From Tetraselmis striata (Eukaryota; Chlorophyta; Chlorodendrophyceae; Chlorodendrales; Chlorodendraceae), in the NCBI GenBank assembly GCA_006384855.1, contig VCJN01001321.1, forward strand, positions 62,001 through 126,000: a stretch of DNA of 64,000 nt. The letters run 5' to 3'. Of the stretch, positions 1 to 12,302 are shown in pieces. The first letter of the stretch is position 1; every line of letters starts with the position of its first letter. The notes under the pieces are model-generated. The model had not been told where the DNA came from, ran no database searches, and was given only the letters and a program-made list of their open reading frames with translations. A program made the translations under genes and the position numbers.

Positions 1-147
1 GCTGCACGGAGGATTGAGTACGCAAGCATGTCAAGTACCTGACATTACTATACGTATTACTACTTCGCAAGTAAGCAAATCACCGTGACTGCATGTGCCC
101 AGCTTGCTTGTATTATCACCAGCTAGGATCACGCAAGGCTGTTGGTG

Positions 148-236
148 CACACACACACACGCACACACTCAATACACACACAGTCACGCACACACACGCA
201 CACACTCAATACACACACAGTCACGCACACACACGT

Positions 237-272
<36 letters not shown>
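148..272. repeat. CA-rich microsatellite with a tandem minisatellite unit
   Basis: A stretch of CA dinucleotides is interrupted by a longer unit (ACACACTCAATACACACA followed by CAGTCACG) that occurs twice in tandem before pure (CA)n. All reading frames through it give Thr/His-rich peptides, which I treat as non-coding. Confidence 0.9.
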
Positions 273-299
273 TCATCGTCTACATATGTGTATAGATGA

Positions 300-3200
300 C
301 CAGGTCGAGATGGTCGGAAGTATGAACGCCACAAAGGATCATTCGCATCGATTGATTGCGAGTATAAAAACAATACACCTGCCCACAAAGTCTTGCCCCC
401 TTGTTAAGCATCAATTGTACATTGGCCCATTATCAGCCCTCGCTTTCTTTTCCGGCCGCACCCTTCCATGTGCCATACATGAGCATGACATCATGCGTGG
501 GGGCAGCCCTAACTGGCGTCGTTGTAAGTGAAATACGCGTGTGTGTCATTGCTTAGGGTTGGTATTGAATTTGATAACCCAATGTCAAAAGGGCGCGATT
601 GTTTTCAGCACATGTATGCGGTCTATGTGAACGGCTGCACGCCAAGAGTAAGCTCTACCATCGTGGAACACATTCACCAAGGCGTGCTCTCCCCGCCGTG
701 GGCATGCAAGCGAGCAGTTTTCGCAAAACGACCAATAGTGCAATTTAGGACTGCTCCAAAACCAGCCCACCTACAACTGCTGTCCGCATTCAATGCGCCC
801 TTGGTAGAGCCGAGCATCAGCCCGTACTGCGCAGGGGTGCAGCCCCCGAGTCAGCGGGTTGGTCCATATGGTCACCTGCTAGGGCATCGTCCTGGTTATG
901 TGGTAGGGCTGGCCATCAACACGTTCCCCATATTGTGCTGTTGGGCTGCGCGTAGCGGGCCCCCTACGCGGGGAAAATCCGTCCGCGTGGAGCGAGTACA
1001 TCGCCGTTTTATGCGGGTCGCGCGGTTAGGTACTGTATAAGGGTTTGTAGGAGAACCTAAATATTTGCATCGGCCCCCCCTCTCGGTACATTTTCATCGA
1101 GGGGCTCGACAGGATTCGAAGTTGCGCAAAGCGGAATCACGAGCGCAACAGGCAGCCTCTCCCTCCCCCACCTATCACATCTCAAGCCGTTGATGAGTAT
1201 ATTCTAAGTAACTTCTATCATAAAAATGCGCCACTGTCCCACTCGCGGCGCTCGGCGCCGCGGTGATGACGTGGCGATACGGACAGATACGTACATTGCA
1301 AGACTGACGAGGGGGACTGTAAATGCATAAAACGGCATAATGATCCGTCTAAAGATCAAGGTTATTTTTGATTTCAAGGTTATTTCTAATCATGAAATCG
1401 TCCGTCGTCTTACGTTTATTATCAATTGCAGCCAAATTCACCATAATCGTCCTCAGTCTTCCTACCTGCCGTCATGTGATGTGTGCGTGCGCCCGGCAAA
1501 GTCACACTCGAGCGCAGTTTCATGCCGCAAATGTCGGTGCATGACGCCAGCATAATTGTTATTTATATGTTGCTAGTAGAACGTTCGCGCTGCGCATTGC
1601 GTCTGCGGCGCGAGCGCGCTGCGTGCTTTTGTAGTTTTTCATGCTCCGAAACCACCTGCATACCCGCTGTTCAATAATGAATATCAATTATTATGGAATT
1701 TATTTGAACAAAATCACGGCCTGACGCCCCACCGACTACTTCACGATAAATCCCGCTTCTGCAATAATAGGCGGCCCGAGCGGCCGGCTGATGCCCGTTG
1801 CACGTCGTCCTTAATTTGAAGGCCGTGCATTTTGATGCAGCAACAAGGGCTCCGAAACCAAGACCGTCGCCGCGATATGCACAAGCGGCAACATAACACG
1901 ATTAATTTGTGGGTTCAAACCCGTGAGCAGGTTGCACGCCACTTCATTGCATCGAATCGTTTTCTACCGTATGCGGGTTCGGCTTTGTGCATTCTCGAGC
2001 TACCAGACCATGCCCCTCGCAGCATGCATGTGGCGGCGGCGCATGCTAGTAAAATACGCAAATCGCCACGGTGTTGGCTAATTGCAAGTGGCTTTGCGAG
2101 ACAGCTCGCCGCGTTACATGAAATGTTCGGTAGACTATTGGCAGACCGGCAACCGCTATTTGAATATGCATGAGCCCACGCAAGGGTCGACACGACTGGC
2201 ACCGACGTTCCACAACGTCGTCACATGCACAGCATATACGGACGCGAAAAACGTCATACTTGAAGTGTGATTGTGTAGATACCAAGCAGCGCCGTCAAAT
2301 TCCGGGGGTAGTGGGCGTAGGGGGCGCTAGCAGGAGCTATTTAAAGGGAGAATGCCATAACAACATCTTGTTATATTCCGGTTGTTTTATCGCGCTCCCG
2401 CCCACCTGCCCATCTACTCTCCCAACAGAGGATTGATACCGGTTGGAATCGATCACTCAACTTGAGGTCGTTTGAACGTTTGCTTTCTTCATTATGTACT
2501 TATCAATCGATCCTGGACGAATTGACAACCCCCTATACGGGCGCATAATCTACGAATAAGCGGCGACATGGGACCACTTATCATGCAATAAACACATCAT
2601 ACCCGCAGTCGCTAATGCTGCCAAGCAGAATTTCTTGTTGCCCGCCGCCGCCTAGCACGACAATCGGGAATAAATAATAGCTGTTAAGTACTGTCATGCA
2701 AGTGCAATGGAGAGGCTTTTAGCTGCAGGAGAACCGAATGTTACATATCTATGGCATTGCATTGGCATTGATAGCGAACTGGCTATCGGTCAAAGCAGAG
2801 CAAAAGCAATAGCCATGGCAGATTGTTTGGAGGTCTTGAGGATCTTCGCGATATAGTGCATCATCGTCAGCACAGTTAGTCGATTAGTTGCAAGTATTAT
2901 GTGTTAGTACCTGCAGATGTACGGTACGGTACAAGCGTCATCATATGGTAGCATATATATGCGTACGCGGCAGACATAAGGCGTGTATAATGGATGGAAA
3001 CGACCGTACGATAGTTAAAGATGACGGTCGTATGATACTTAGGGACTGCCGTACGCGGATGTCACCATGAATTAGTGGTCCTTATGATATAACGAGTGTG
3101 CAAACGCGGTATAAACAATAGTGTGGTATCGGGGTTAGTGGTGCAGTGAGGGTTACGGGCGTAACACTTCCCCCACTAACAATAGCCATGATTGGTATTG
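300..3200. other. Intergenic DNA, no gene recognised
   Basis: Open frames here are short, unspliced-looking and lack the G/C third-position bias seen in the genes of this window. I see no family resemblance. One segment (about 1,946-2,130) is a diverged repeat matched at 26,206-26,416. Confidence 0.6.
1946..2130 (+). repeat. Diverged dispersed repeat, copy 1
   Basis: This stretch shares blocks in the same order with 26,206-26,416: CATCGAATCGTTTTCT, TATGCGG.TTCGGC, TGCCCCTCGCAGCATG and GCGAGAC.GCTCGCCGC, then a CATGAAA block. Spacing varies and identity between blocks is low, so this is an old repeat of unknown type. Confidence 0.6.
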
Positions 3201-3234
3201 CTCGTCCCCCAAAATAAGCTGACGTCGTTGTATG

Positions 3235-3565
3235 TCCGCTCGATGGTCTCCTACTCGGGAGGTCCTAGGATCGATTCCCGGCCCTGCAGATAGACATGGA
3301 TCGATTCCCGGCGTATTGCATCTAAGTATGACCACTGTATATCGCGTACGATATGTCAGCATATATCATGGCAACATCGACCGAGCCCGGGTCCCGGGTT
3401 TACCTGGTTGATGATGATGCATTATTGGCCCTTCGTCGTCGTCGGGGCTCGAATGGGGCAATGGTCTAATGCCGGATGTACGGCTGTAGTTCTCGCACAC
3501 CAAAATTTTGGGGCGGCTTCGGCCGTTGACCCGGGCGGGCGAACTTGACTATACCTTTAGGCCAG
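3235..3565 (+). mobile_element. tRNA-derived SINE, copy 1
   Basis: The 5' part holds tRNA-like promoter boxes: CGCTCGATGG (weak A box) and GGATCGATTCCC (B box, present twice, about 3,268 and 3,299). The body (about 3,362-3,560) matches 33,600-33,780 in order: GTCCCGGGTTTACC, GGTTGATG, TCGAATG.GGCAATGG and GGGGCGGCTTCGGCCG, ending near GGCGAACTT. A tRNA-like head joined to a shared unrelated body is the hallmark of a SINE. No intact tRNA fold with a 7-nt anticodon loop could be drawn. The 3' end is uncertain. Confidence 0.6.
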
Positions 3566-3579
3566 TAAGAACTGTAAGC

Positions 3580-5470
3580 GTGTTTTAGGTAGCCCCCCAC
3601 TGATCTGACCCCCTTCCATAAGTTCTATAGCTGGCGGATGTATTGTATGTGTAAACTTCTATCACCCTCAGTGTCCAGGGGAAAGGTGCTGCAATTGTTC
3701 ATATATTGTGCAGGGGGCAGCTGCCACACACTTAGGTGTGCATATCAAGACATGCGGGCAGCATTCAGTGAGAGCACAAATCACACGATCAAAGTAGTAG
3801 TGTTCTATGGCTGCCTCTCTCCCTTATGGCGTGTGCCCACCAGGCGATTTTGGAGTGCGGAGTGGGCACCTCTTCCATCGCATCCCACAGCGTGTCTTGG
3901 AGCATGCGGCTGCCACCGGACTTGCCAGTCAAACGCCGCCTCTTCTTGCCCGAGGATGGCGAGATGGACAGCTCATGCTTCACGACGACCACTGCAACGT
4001 GTTCAACGAGCCCAAAGGATATGCCTACATGGTAGGGTCCATGTCGTTCACTGCATACTCTAGCATGCTGCGCACGGTATGTGCCTCTAGCCAATCCTGC
4101 TCTAGGGGATACATCACGGGCCTAATGGAAAGCACCATGCCGTCCCATCACTTCACCTCCACCTTCACGGTGTGCCTGGTGGATACCGACATGGTGTCAG
4201 CTACCCAAGCCGAAGGCTGGCGACGTGAGGTAGGCTTGGTTGTGGACTGATAGGTATTTGCGCTCGGGCCAGCAGCAACATGGCGGCCTAGCCGCGCTGA
4301 AGGCGGCGGCTGCGGCGGCAGCAATGCTGGTGAGGGTTGTGCGGTGCATACGGTACGGCGGTTAGTTGGAGCCGGTAAGAAAAGCGGAAAGTACTATCAT
4401 CAAAACTTTGGGCAAGGCATGGCCAGCTATCTCATTTACAACCCCCCCCCCCCCCCCCCCCCCCCACCCCAACCTCGGTTTTGAGCGAGATAGGGCACCT
4501 ATACAACACACTCACAATTCTTACTGGCCTTACTTCTGTTAATAGAAGCTGCGTAACTGGCGCGTCGCCGGTGGGGCGCCGGGCCCGTGCGCGCCGCGCG
4601 CGGGCTACTCCTCATGTATAATGATTACATGTGCTAGATGCAACATTCAAGAAATCCATACAGAAACCCAAAAGGAAATCCAGCTATGGGCCACCAGAGT
4701 CGGGAACCGCCATGGCAGCCACCGACCAGGCATCGCCACCCGCCAGCCGCCGCTCCACGCAGCAGCCTCATATATAATGCTGCCGTACAGGTAGGTATGA
4801 TCTAAACTAGTTTATGGGGCTTCCTCCATTGACCTAACCGCTTTTCAGCTACAAGTGCTGGTCAGTGGTACGGGAACTAGGCACCTGTCGTTGCGCCCTT
4901 TTTGGGTGCAGCACGAGTATCCCATAGACATAAAAGCAGCCATAACAGCAGAGCCTGCCATCTTCCAGTTTTCGCTGCGTTCCACGCAGCGCCCTCCCTG
5001 ACTCCGTTTCCCCTCCACGCCTTCACTTCACCTTCCTGCCAATTTCGGCTCTTGACTGTGTAAAATAGCCTGCGCAATCTTTTTGGCAAAACCAGACTCA
5101 ACTTTGAAGCCAGGATTGTACAGCTGAACAATTCATAGTACCATCAGTAGTAATATAGACAGGGCAGCCGCGCCGCACTTATTATTTGTTTGCCTGTTTG
5201 CTGCCCGTCACGATCGCTATGCACCCCACCACATTTCCCTCCGCTCTCCGCCCTCCTCGCGGCACCGGCGGCGTGCCGTGCAGCAGCAGCCGCCAAGCAA
5301 CCCTGCGCACTAACTAGATTGGCCGTAACTGTCGCTCAATATCGGCTGCCGCAGCGCAGCTCCGCCCCGCTGCCGCTGCAGCGTCTCGACAGTGCGGCTG
5401 TTGTGCACCCTGCTGGTGGATTAGTACACACTACATTAAAAAGTAGCTGCGCAGCGCCGCCGGCGAGACG
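3580..5470. other. Intergenic DNA with a C26 tract (about 4,441-4,466)
   Basis: Overlapping open frames at about 3,790-4,250 occur on both strands, none with family resemblance. One minus frame (4,094-3,789) has a basic stretch and could be a decayed fragment. A long C tract lies at about 4,441-4,466, and GC-rich DNA precedes the start of the next gene. Confidence 0.5.
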
Positions 5471-8400
5471 ATGCCGCAGATGCCCGCAAGCATGGTGGAA
5501 CCGCCGTCTAAGCGACACGGCAGTGGCCGTCAGCGGGAGCGCCGCGCGGCGGAGGAGGCGGTGAGCCCCTCCCCCCCCCCCCCCCCCCCGCCAAGGCCTA
5601 GCTGGTCAATTCAGCTAAAGTGCATCGTCGGACAGGCAGGAAACTTTTCACCAGCAGCCTCGACACTTCAACCGGCGGTGCTCGTCGGACAAACACTCGC
5701 ACATCAACAGTGAACCAGAAGGTGCCGTCTAGTGTTCATGTGGTCTGAGAATTCCCGTGTCTCTTTGGTTGGCGTCATTGCGCCACACATGGTGGCCACA
5801 CACTGCTTCTCGTCCCGGGTTCGAAGTGATCTTTTGGTTGCGCTAAACCACGTCTACTGCCTGTATCTTCAGCAGGTACCAGCAGTACCCGGGTAATGCG
5901 CTAACTACGACGTACATGTGCCGCTTCCAGCACCTGCAGTCGCTCAATATCAGTTACATCGGGGTGCTATGGTAGTGGCACGGTATTAATAAGAACACTA
6001 CTGCGATGAATAATAAGAACCTGCTGTACCCAGAGGTCAAATCTATTCTAAATACGGCGATTCTCATAGGTTGCATGCACGCTCAATTTAGGCTGAGAAG
6101 AACGGTTTTAGAGGTGCGTTGGCGCCCGTAGCATGTGACCACGCTGGTGGATCAACCACTCACCGTCTTGGAGTTCTCCGGCCTCAGTATCGCCATCAAC
6201 GCGGTGATGCACTGCATTCCCTTTGCTCTGTCCTGCACGCCAGGGCCGCGCTCGCTGTTCCACCCAGTGCAGCGCCCTGCGCCCCGTCGCCCAGGTCCCC
6301 ACCTACCCTGCGTGCAGCGTCCCCACGGTGTCATGGCCCCTCTGGCAGAACTCTGCCCCTGTGCGCTGTCGAAACTGGACGCTTCCTGGCCCGCTTCATG
6401 AACGGTGGGGGGCGGGGGGGAGGGGCGGGGCGGGGGGGCAGAGAATGGGACCTCTGATTGCCGCCGCTACATCGCACGTGTGTCAATGATGTTAACGTCT
6501 CCCAGCTACCAGCTGACCAGGGGCGGCGCCATGTTGTCCATTGTACTCATTCCTGTCATTGCATGATGAGCTTTCCTTGTCTCTTCAGCCGCTATTCCTT
6601 TCATCCCGCCGAACGCAGTGTTTGCCTGAGACCCGGTGGCGGCTTTTTTAGCGAAATGCCTGATCAAACACCCAGGACGGCGTGTTGCCTGACTTAGCCC
6701 TGCCATGCGAGTGTCCTGGGCGTGCCCCTGGAGCTGAGAGTCGCCCTCCCCTACCCGATTGCCCCTCCTTCCCGCCACATCCGCTTAGGTGCGCTGCCAC
6801 ACGGCGCAGCGCGTCCCGCCCAGCCCGGAGCAGCTGGCGGCGCTCTTCCACGCCATCGAGTCCGGCAATCTGAGCGGCTTCGGCCTGCGCCTGCTAGCGG
6901 GCCTGCAGCTGGACGACCTGCACCCGCCGCCCGCCAGCCTGCGCTGGGAGCCCGGCATCACGCTGGTGGCATTCGCCGCCTGGCGCCGCCGCGCGCGCTT
7001 TGTGCGGGCGCTGCTGCGCGCCGGGGCGGACCCCAGCGTCAGGGCGGCCACCGCCCGCGGCGGCACGCCGCTGGATGCGCCGCCGGCCGGCCCCGCAGCG
7101 GAAGGTGCATCGCCCGCGGAGCTGCTGGCGGGACTGCCGGCGAGCTACGCGGTGTGGCTGCTGTGTGCGCTGGCGCGCATGCGGCTGGCGGGCCGCCTCG
7201 CGCGCGACGCCGCATCGCCAGGTGCCATCTGCTGCGTGGGGGGGTGCGGCCTGGAGTTCCCGGTGGGGTGGCCCTGCGGCCACCTCGCGTGCGAGCGCTG
7301 CCTGTGGGCGGCCGTTGCCCGCAGCGCGTCGCGGGGCGAGCAGCTGGCGTGCCCCACCTACGGGCAGTCCGTACCGGATGACGTCGCTGATGCCGTCGAG
7401 GCCGCCCCTAGGCACCGCGGGCGGGTGCCATCGCATGAGGGCAGCGGCCCTGAGGGCGACTGGTCGTGCGCCGCGTGCCACTACGAGAACTTTGCCTACC
7501 GCGCTACCTGCCGCTGCTGCAGCACCCCCGAGGGCGGCGCCTTCACCCTGACGGCCGCTGAGCTGGCGCCCCCGCGGCCGCCCCCTCCCAAGCTCTCCCT
7601 CGCCCTGGCCAGCACCATGGCGACAGTCTCTGACGCCGCGGAAGCACTGCTCGGGCGGTGGGGAGCCTGTGCCGCGTCCCTCTCCTGTGTCATCAGAGCC
7701 GCTGGAGCCGTTGCGGGCGGTGGCGCGCTGCTGTGGGTGTCCCGCGGGAGCGGAGGCCGCCGGGTCGTGGTGGCCACTGGCATTACAGCGGCAGCGGCAG
7801 CGTTGATGCTGCGTTGGCATGTTGTCAGCCGCCAGGGGAGGAGACAGGCGGCGGCGGCGGCTCGATGCGCAGCAAGCCGGGCGGCGTGGCTGGCACTGCC
7901 GGAAGACAGCAAGGAGGACGGGGAGGACGGGGAGGGTGAGGAGGGCGGGAAGTCGCGGCGGCCTCGCGGGGAGCGCTTCCGGCCGCTGCCGCTCCCGCAG
8001 GCGGCCGCCACCTTCCTGGGCACCACGCGTGCGAAGCGGAGCGCGGAGTTGCTGGCGGCGGGGGGCGCTGGCAACCTGCCGCGGCTGCGTGCGCTGCTGG
8101 AGGCGGGCGTGGACGTGGACGCGGTGAACGAGGTGCGCCGTGGAGGGGTTCATTGTAGGGAGAGGGTGTGTGCATGCGCGTATGTTTGCTGTGGTGGTGG
8201 TGGTGGTGGTGGTGGTAGGGGCATCCTGCGCCCTCCGCACCGCCCTGGAAGTCTCCTCCACGACCACCGCGCTGTTGACGTCCGGGCGTGCGGGTGTGAG
8301 GCTACGCCAAGGCGGGCGATGCTCCCACAGCGTGAGCCGCCCTTCTCCGGGCTGCTCATGTGGGGGGGGAGGGGTGGCTGGGGCAAGATTGGCCGGTAGG

Positions 8401-9540
8401 GTAGGCGAGTGTGTGACTGCAGTAAGAACAATACAACGTGGGGATGGGGGGTTGGAGAGTTTGGGGGGGGGGGGGGGGGGGGAATGCTGACTCGAAAGCT
8501 GCATCGCTTGATGTTTGGGCTGCCGTGTGTGGATGGATTCACCCAGTGAACATGGCGGCAGTCCGGTTGATTTGCTCCTTGGGGAGAGAGGAATTGGAGG
8601 AGACTGTACTTGTTTGTGTGTGTGCATGGCCAACGCCACTGAGAGTGTGGCATGCCTCCCCCCCCCCCCCCCCCCCCCTCCCCGTTCCCCTTCTTGGCTT
8701 CACTCCCTCGGACGGGGTACGCAGTACGGCCAGTCTGCGCTCTTCCTGGCCGCTCAGGCAAGCCATGTATCCGCTGTGCAGCTGCTGGCATCCTACGGCG
8801 CCAACGCCGACCTGCCCGCGCACGGCGGCAGCCGCCCCGCCACCGCGGCTACGGATGAAAAGACACTGGCAGCACTGGCAGCGGCGGGCGCGGACCTGCG
8901 CCTGCCCGGCTCGCACGGCCTCAGCGCTCGCCAGCAAGCGGCCAGGCGCAGCAGTGGCGGCGGAGGCGCGGCATTGTTTGGGCCGCGGCGGACGGGCACG
9001 CTCACGGTGCTGATCCCCCGCGGGGAGGCGCACCCCGGCGCAGGGAGCTTCATGGTTGACGGCGCCTTCTCCGAGGAGTGGCTCGCCGCGGTGGCGGCCC
9101 TCTGGGCCCGGCTGCCCGTCGCAGACAAGAAGGGCAGCAGCGGCTCGGACGCCATCATCCACCGCAGCTACTTTTGCGACGCGGAGCGCTGGGTGGGCGA
9201 TGCAGTGGAGGCCGCGTTGGTCGGCACAGGCTGCGCTGTCGCGCACCCCTGCGTGCGCTTCCTGCACTACTACCGCCCGGGCGGCCGCCTGCCGCCCCAC
9301 GTGGATCTGCCCAAGGCTGACGCCGCGGGGGTGCGCTCCACGCACACGCTCCTGGTGTACCTGGAGGGCCCGCCGGTGGGCGGGGAGACGGTGCTCATGG
9401 ACAACCTCAACGCACCGAGTCGCCAGCTGCCGGTGGCGCCCCGCCGCGGCCGCATGCTCATCTTCCCGCACGACTGCCCCCACAAGGCAGAGCCTATCGG
9501 GCAAGCTCCCAAGCTGGTGCTGCGTGGCGAAGTGCACTAG
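5471..9540 (+). CDS. Ankyrin-repeat / RING-like / RanBP2 zinc finger / prolyl 4-hydroxylase-like 2OG-Fe(II) dioxygenase
   Basis: Exons 5,471-5,560, 6,789-8,132 and 8,725-9,540 join in phase 0 into 749 residues; exon 1 and its ATG are inferred from a GTGAGC donor. An ankyrin-like unit (about 85-115) precedes a RING-like Cys/His cluster (about 177-225, ending CPTYG, so a final Cys is replaced by Tyr). A RanBP2-type finger (W.C..C...N......C..C, about 255-278) and a hydrophobic stretch (about 323-375, possible membrane segment) follow. Ankyrin repeats (about 448-540) span intron 2. The C-terminal double-stranded beta-helix domain keeps H670 and D672 (HVD), H731 and K741. Collagen prolyl hydroxylases have the same His to +10 Lys spacing, for iron and 2-oxoglutarate. 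Protein-prolyl hydroxylation is likely; the substrate is unknown and ankyrins and fingers suggest protein or RNA binding. A TGTAA lies at about 9,926. Confidence 0.82.
5967..6131 (+). mobile_element. Short inverted-repeat element (MITE-like), CTACGGG family, copy a
   Basis: In intron 1 of the dioxygenase gene. The left arm contains AATAAGAACCTGC and CCAGAGGTCAAATCT; the right end is GAGGTGCGTTGGCGCCCGTAG-like (6,111-6,131). The ends are imperfect inverted repeats of each other, as in the better copy at 23,558-23,798. Confidence 0.6.
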
Positions 9541-12302
9541 GCCAGCCGAGGCATGACCACCCATTCATTTGTGTGAGACGCAGCACTTGTGGATTCAAAT
9601 ACGCGAAAAATATACCAACATTAATTGAAAGACGACCAGGGGAGGATAAAATAACGTGTTTTTTGTTCAAGTGCCGGCGTGCCGTTCGCTCAAGCCGGCG
9701 AGCACAGCCCCGTTTTCCAACACATTGATATTGCCACATGACAGGTGCCGGGCGCGCACTGCACGCCGTCGCAGTGACCCGGTCACTCCATGTGCACGCC
9801 CTTTTCAGGAGTTTTCCCTACATGACCCGCCACAGGTTTCGCGTGACGAGTTCATCGACTGCTAGAAGCGCCCCAAGCGAAATCACACCCATAAAAAATA
9901 CAGATTTTTGTGGCCTGAAGTAAAATGTAAGCCTACCAGCATACATATACACCCCTGCACATAAGTTTGGGGTCCCTTTTCGGCAGTCTCAAGACTTCAG
10001 AAGTCTAGGGTACCTGAACGTAGGGCATATGAGATGAAACCCTAGAATCTCAGAGGGTTTTATAAACCTGCATGATGAGGGGCTGAAACCGAAGCTTAAA
10101 GACCTTTGACTAGGATAGGGAATCACGCTGCACTTGGTGCGTGGATGGGCGTCGCGTGCAACTGCACCAAAACCGGGGTCGGTATCACGCACACGCCGAC
10201 GCGCGTGAATAGACAACCAAACGGCGGGATGGCCACGAACGCGTGAGGAAACACATTGGCGAGGGGCTCGGGTGCATTTGGTTGGGGTGCAGCCGTGTGG
10301 GCGGCGGCCAGTACATGTCGCGTTGCGATACTGGCATGGCATCAGTGTCGGCCACGCGCAGCAACACCCCATTGACTTTAAAACGCTATAACTTCTCAGG
10401 GTTTGGTCAGAAAAGCTTTTTGAAAATTCCACGCGATTCCTCGTTTAAATCTGCGTCGAAAACAATCTTCCACAATCAAAAATCGATGTTTTGGGTCCCC
10501 GAAAAAAATCCCAAAAGAGGATCATCCAAGTTGCCCCTCACTGCCTCATGTGCCCACCCATATCGGGCTCGTGGCTTTGCGCCAAGTGCGTGTCTAAGCC
10601 CCATACTCAGTTGCGCGAGAGAGTTATGTATGTGGATGACCACGGACCACCAACACTTGGCATGTGCCACCTCCTAGCGATACACACATCTACAAGCGAA
10701 AATGCCATTTTCCACAGCATTTTTCAAGGAATTTCATGTTAATCAAAATCCACGCCCCTACCGCGCCACCCCGCCCACGACACGGTGCAACTGGCATTCC
10801 ACCACGCGCCCCCATAGTAGAGCATTGCCCTACACCAAGGGGGCCATCGAGCGCCTCTCCTACGTGCGGTCGCCACAGAAACAGCGGCATTTTCACCCCA
10901 AAACTGCTCCCCACAGTGGCCAACTTGTCGTTGGGGTGTCACGTCGTGCCTATAGCGACATGCTTTCAGTGGCCTACACGCACGGTGTGTGCAACTTATG
11001 CCAAGGGCCGTATCCACCGAGTTTGGTGCGACGAGTGCCGCAGTTTCCATAGGTTTGGACGGTTGGCGCAACCCACAACTTTCTGGCGCCAACGCATCAT
11101 GCAATGATTTCGCGTTTTTGAAAGGGCGCCCACAAATGGTCGTGTTGTCGCGCGGGTGGGTATAAAGCGCACAATAGGCGTTCGCCCGAACTATTCCCAC
11201 TGTAGTTAGCATGTATGCACATGCAGCCGGCGTTATCCTCGCCCATGCATGCGCTTTGCGATCGAAAATGCAAAACCCGGACTTATGTGGAGGGGTGTAC
11301 ATGATCATATATATCAGATTTTTACACATATTTATAAATATATATATGTGCGTGTGTAACTCATATATACATACATATATATGCATGATCATATATATCA
11401 TATGTATCATCATATCTATGGTTTCGACAGCCAAGTATAATATATACTGACGACGCTGCGACGCGGGATCGACCCGGGACCTTTTCCATAGTAGCACGAA
11501 TGATAGATGTGTCCAGCAATAAAGCACCGCATCATTCCCAAAGTAACGCGTCCTCTATATATAGACATGGTCACTGTATATGAATGATCTCTGCAAGAGG
11601 TCAACACAGCAAGTACGAGTATAGACATATTAGTAATCCCGGGGGGGGGGGGGGGGGCAATTGTGCGTGAGAAATGCGTGATGATACGGATGACGAAACG
11701 AGCGACGATGACGCCTACTACGGTATAATACGGTACTGCCGTATGTACTTCACACGAGTACGAGCATTGGGATATCCCCGTAGTGAACGAGTGTAGCCCG
11801 GACTGCTACCGCCATACACGGTACATATCGTCTAGAGAATGCACGGAAAGCACTGAGGCAGGAAAAATCACACATATATGCTGAGCATCTCAAGATTCCG
11901 GACAAATATGAATAACATTGCGGAGTTTTGACGACATATTTTCATCCTTCGATAATTTGCCTCGTCGCGCATGCGTCAGAAAAGAAAATGATGCTGCTGG
12001 GACATACTGTATTCAGGTACGCGGGTTTACATCGCTCCCTGCGCTACTCGTAGGTACGTACTGATACCCTGTACTACTGGTACGAGCGCCGGTTCGTCCA
12101 CATCATCGAAAATGACGCGATATAATCCTCCCCCAGTACTTTGCGTGCATTCTCCGGACGCTCTCCCTGTAACCAAAAAGTTCATATAATCCTTATTATA
12201 ATGAGTTGCAAACGCAACTCGTCATTGCTGCCTCATCGGTCGTTCACTCTCACTAACTCCTCGCAACAGCCGTACCCTGCTGCGTCCCTCTGGATTTGAA
12301 CC
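9541..12302. other. Intergenic DNA between dioxygenase and Argonaute genes
   Basis: The interval holds a distinct low-complexity block (about 9,960-11,110) with runs such as GGGTCCCC and AAAAAAATCCC, and AT-rich DNA at about 11,300-11,440. A G17 tract lies at about 11,641. Open frames on both strands lack family resemblance and codon bias. The last ~100 bases are the presumed 5' leader of the Argonaute gene. Confidence 0.5.

Noticed and set aside
93-531. Three overlapping Thr/His-rich open frames
   Set aside because: They are translations of the CA microsatellite.
3789-4250. Open frames of 100-147 codons on both strands
   Set aside because: No codon bias or recognisable motifs, and no splice context. 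One minus frame looks faintly protein-like, but not enough to call a gene.
6894-8639. 581-codon open frame on the minus strand across the dioxygenase gene
   Set aside because: It is the antisense of a GC-rich exon plus an intron; low-complexity Arg/Ala/Pro content, no family resemblance, while the plus frame has clear domains.
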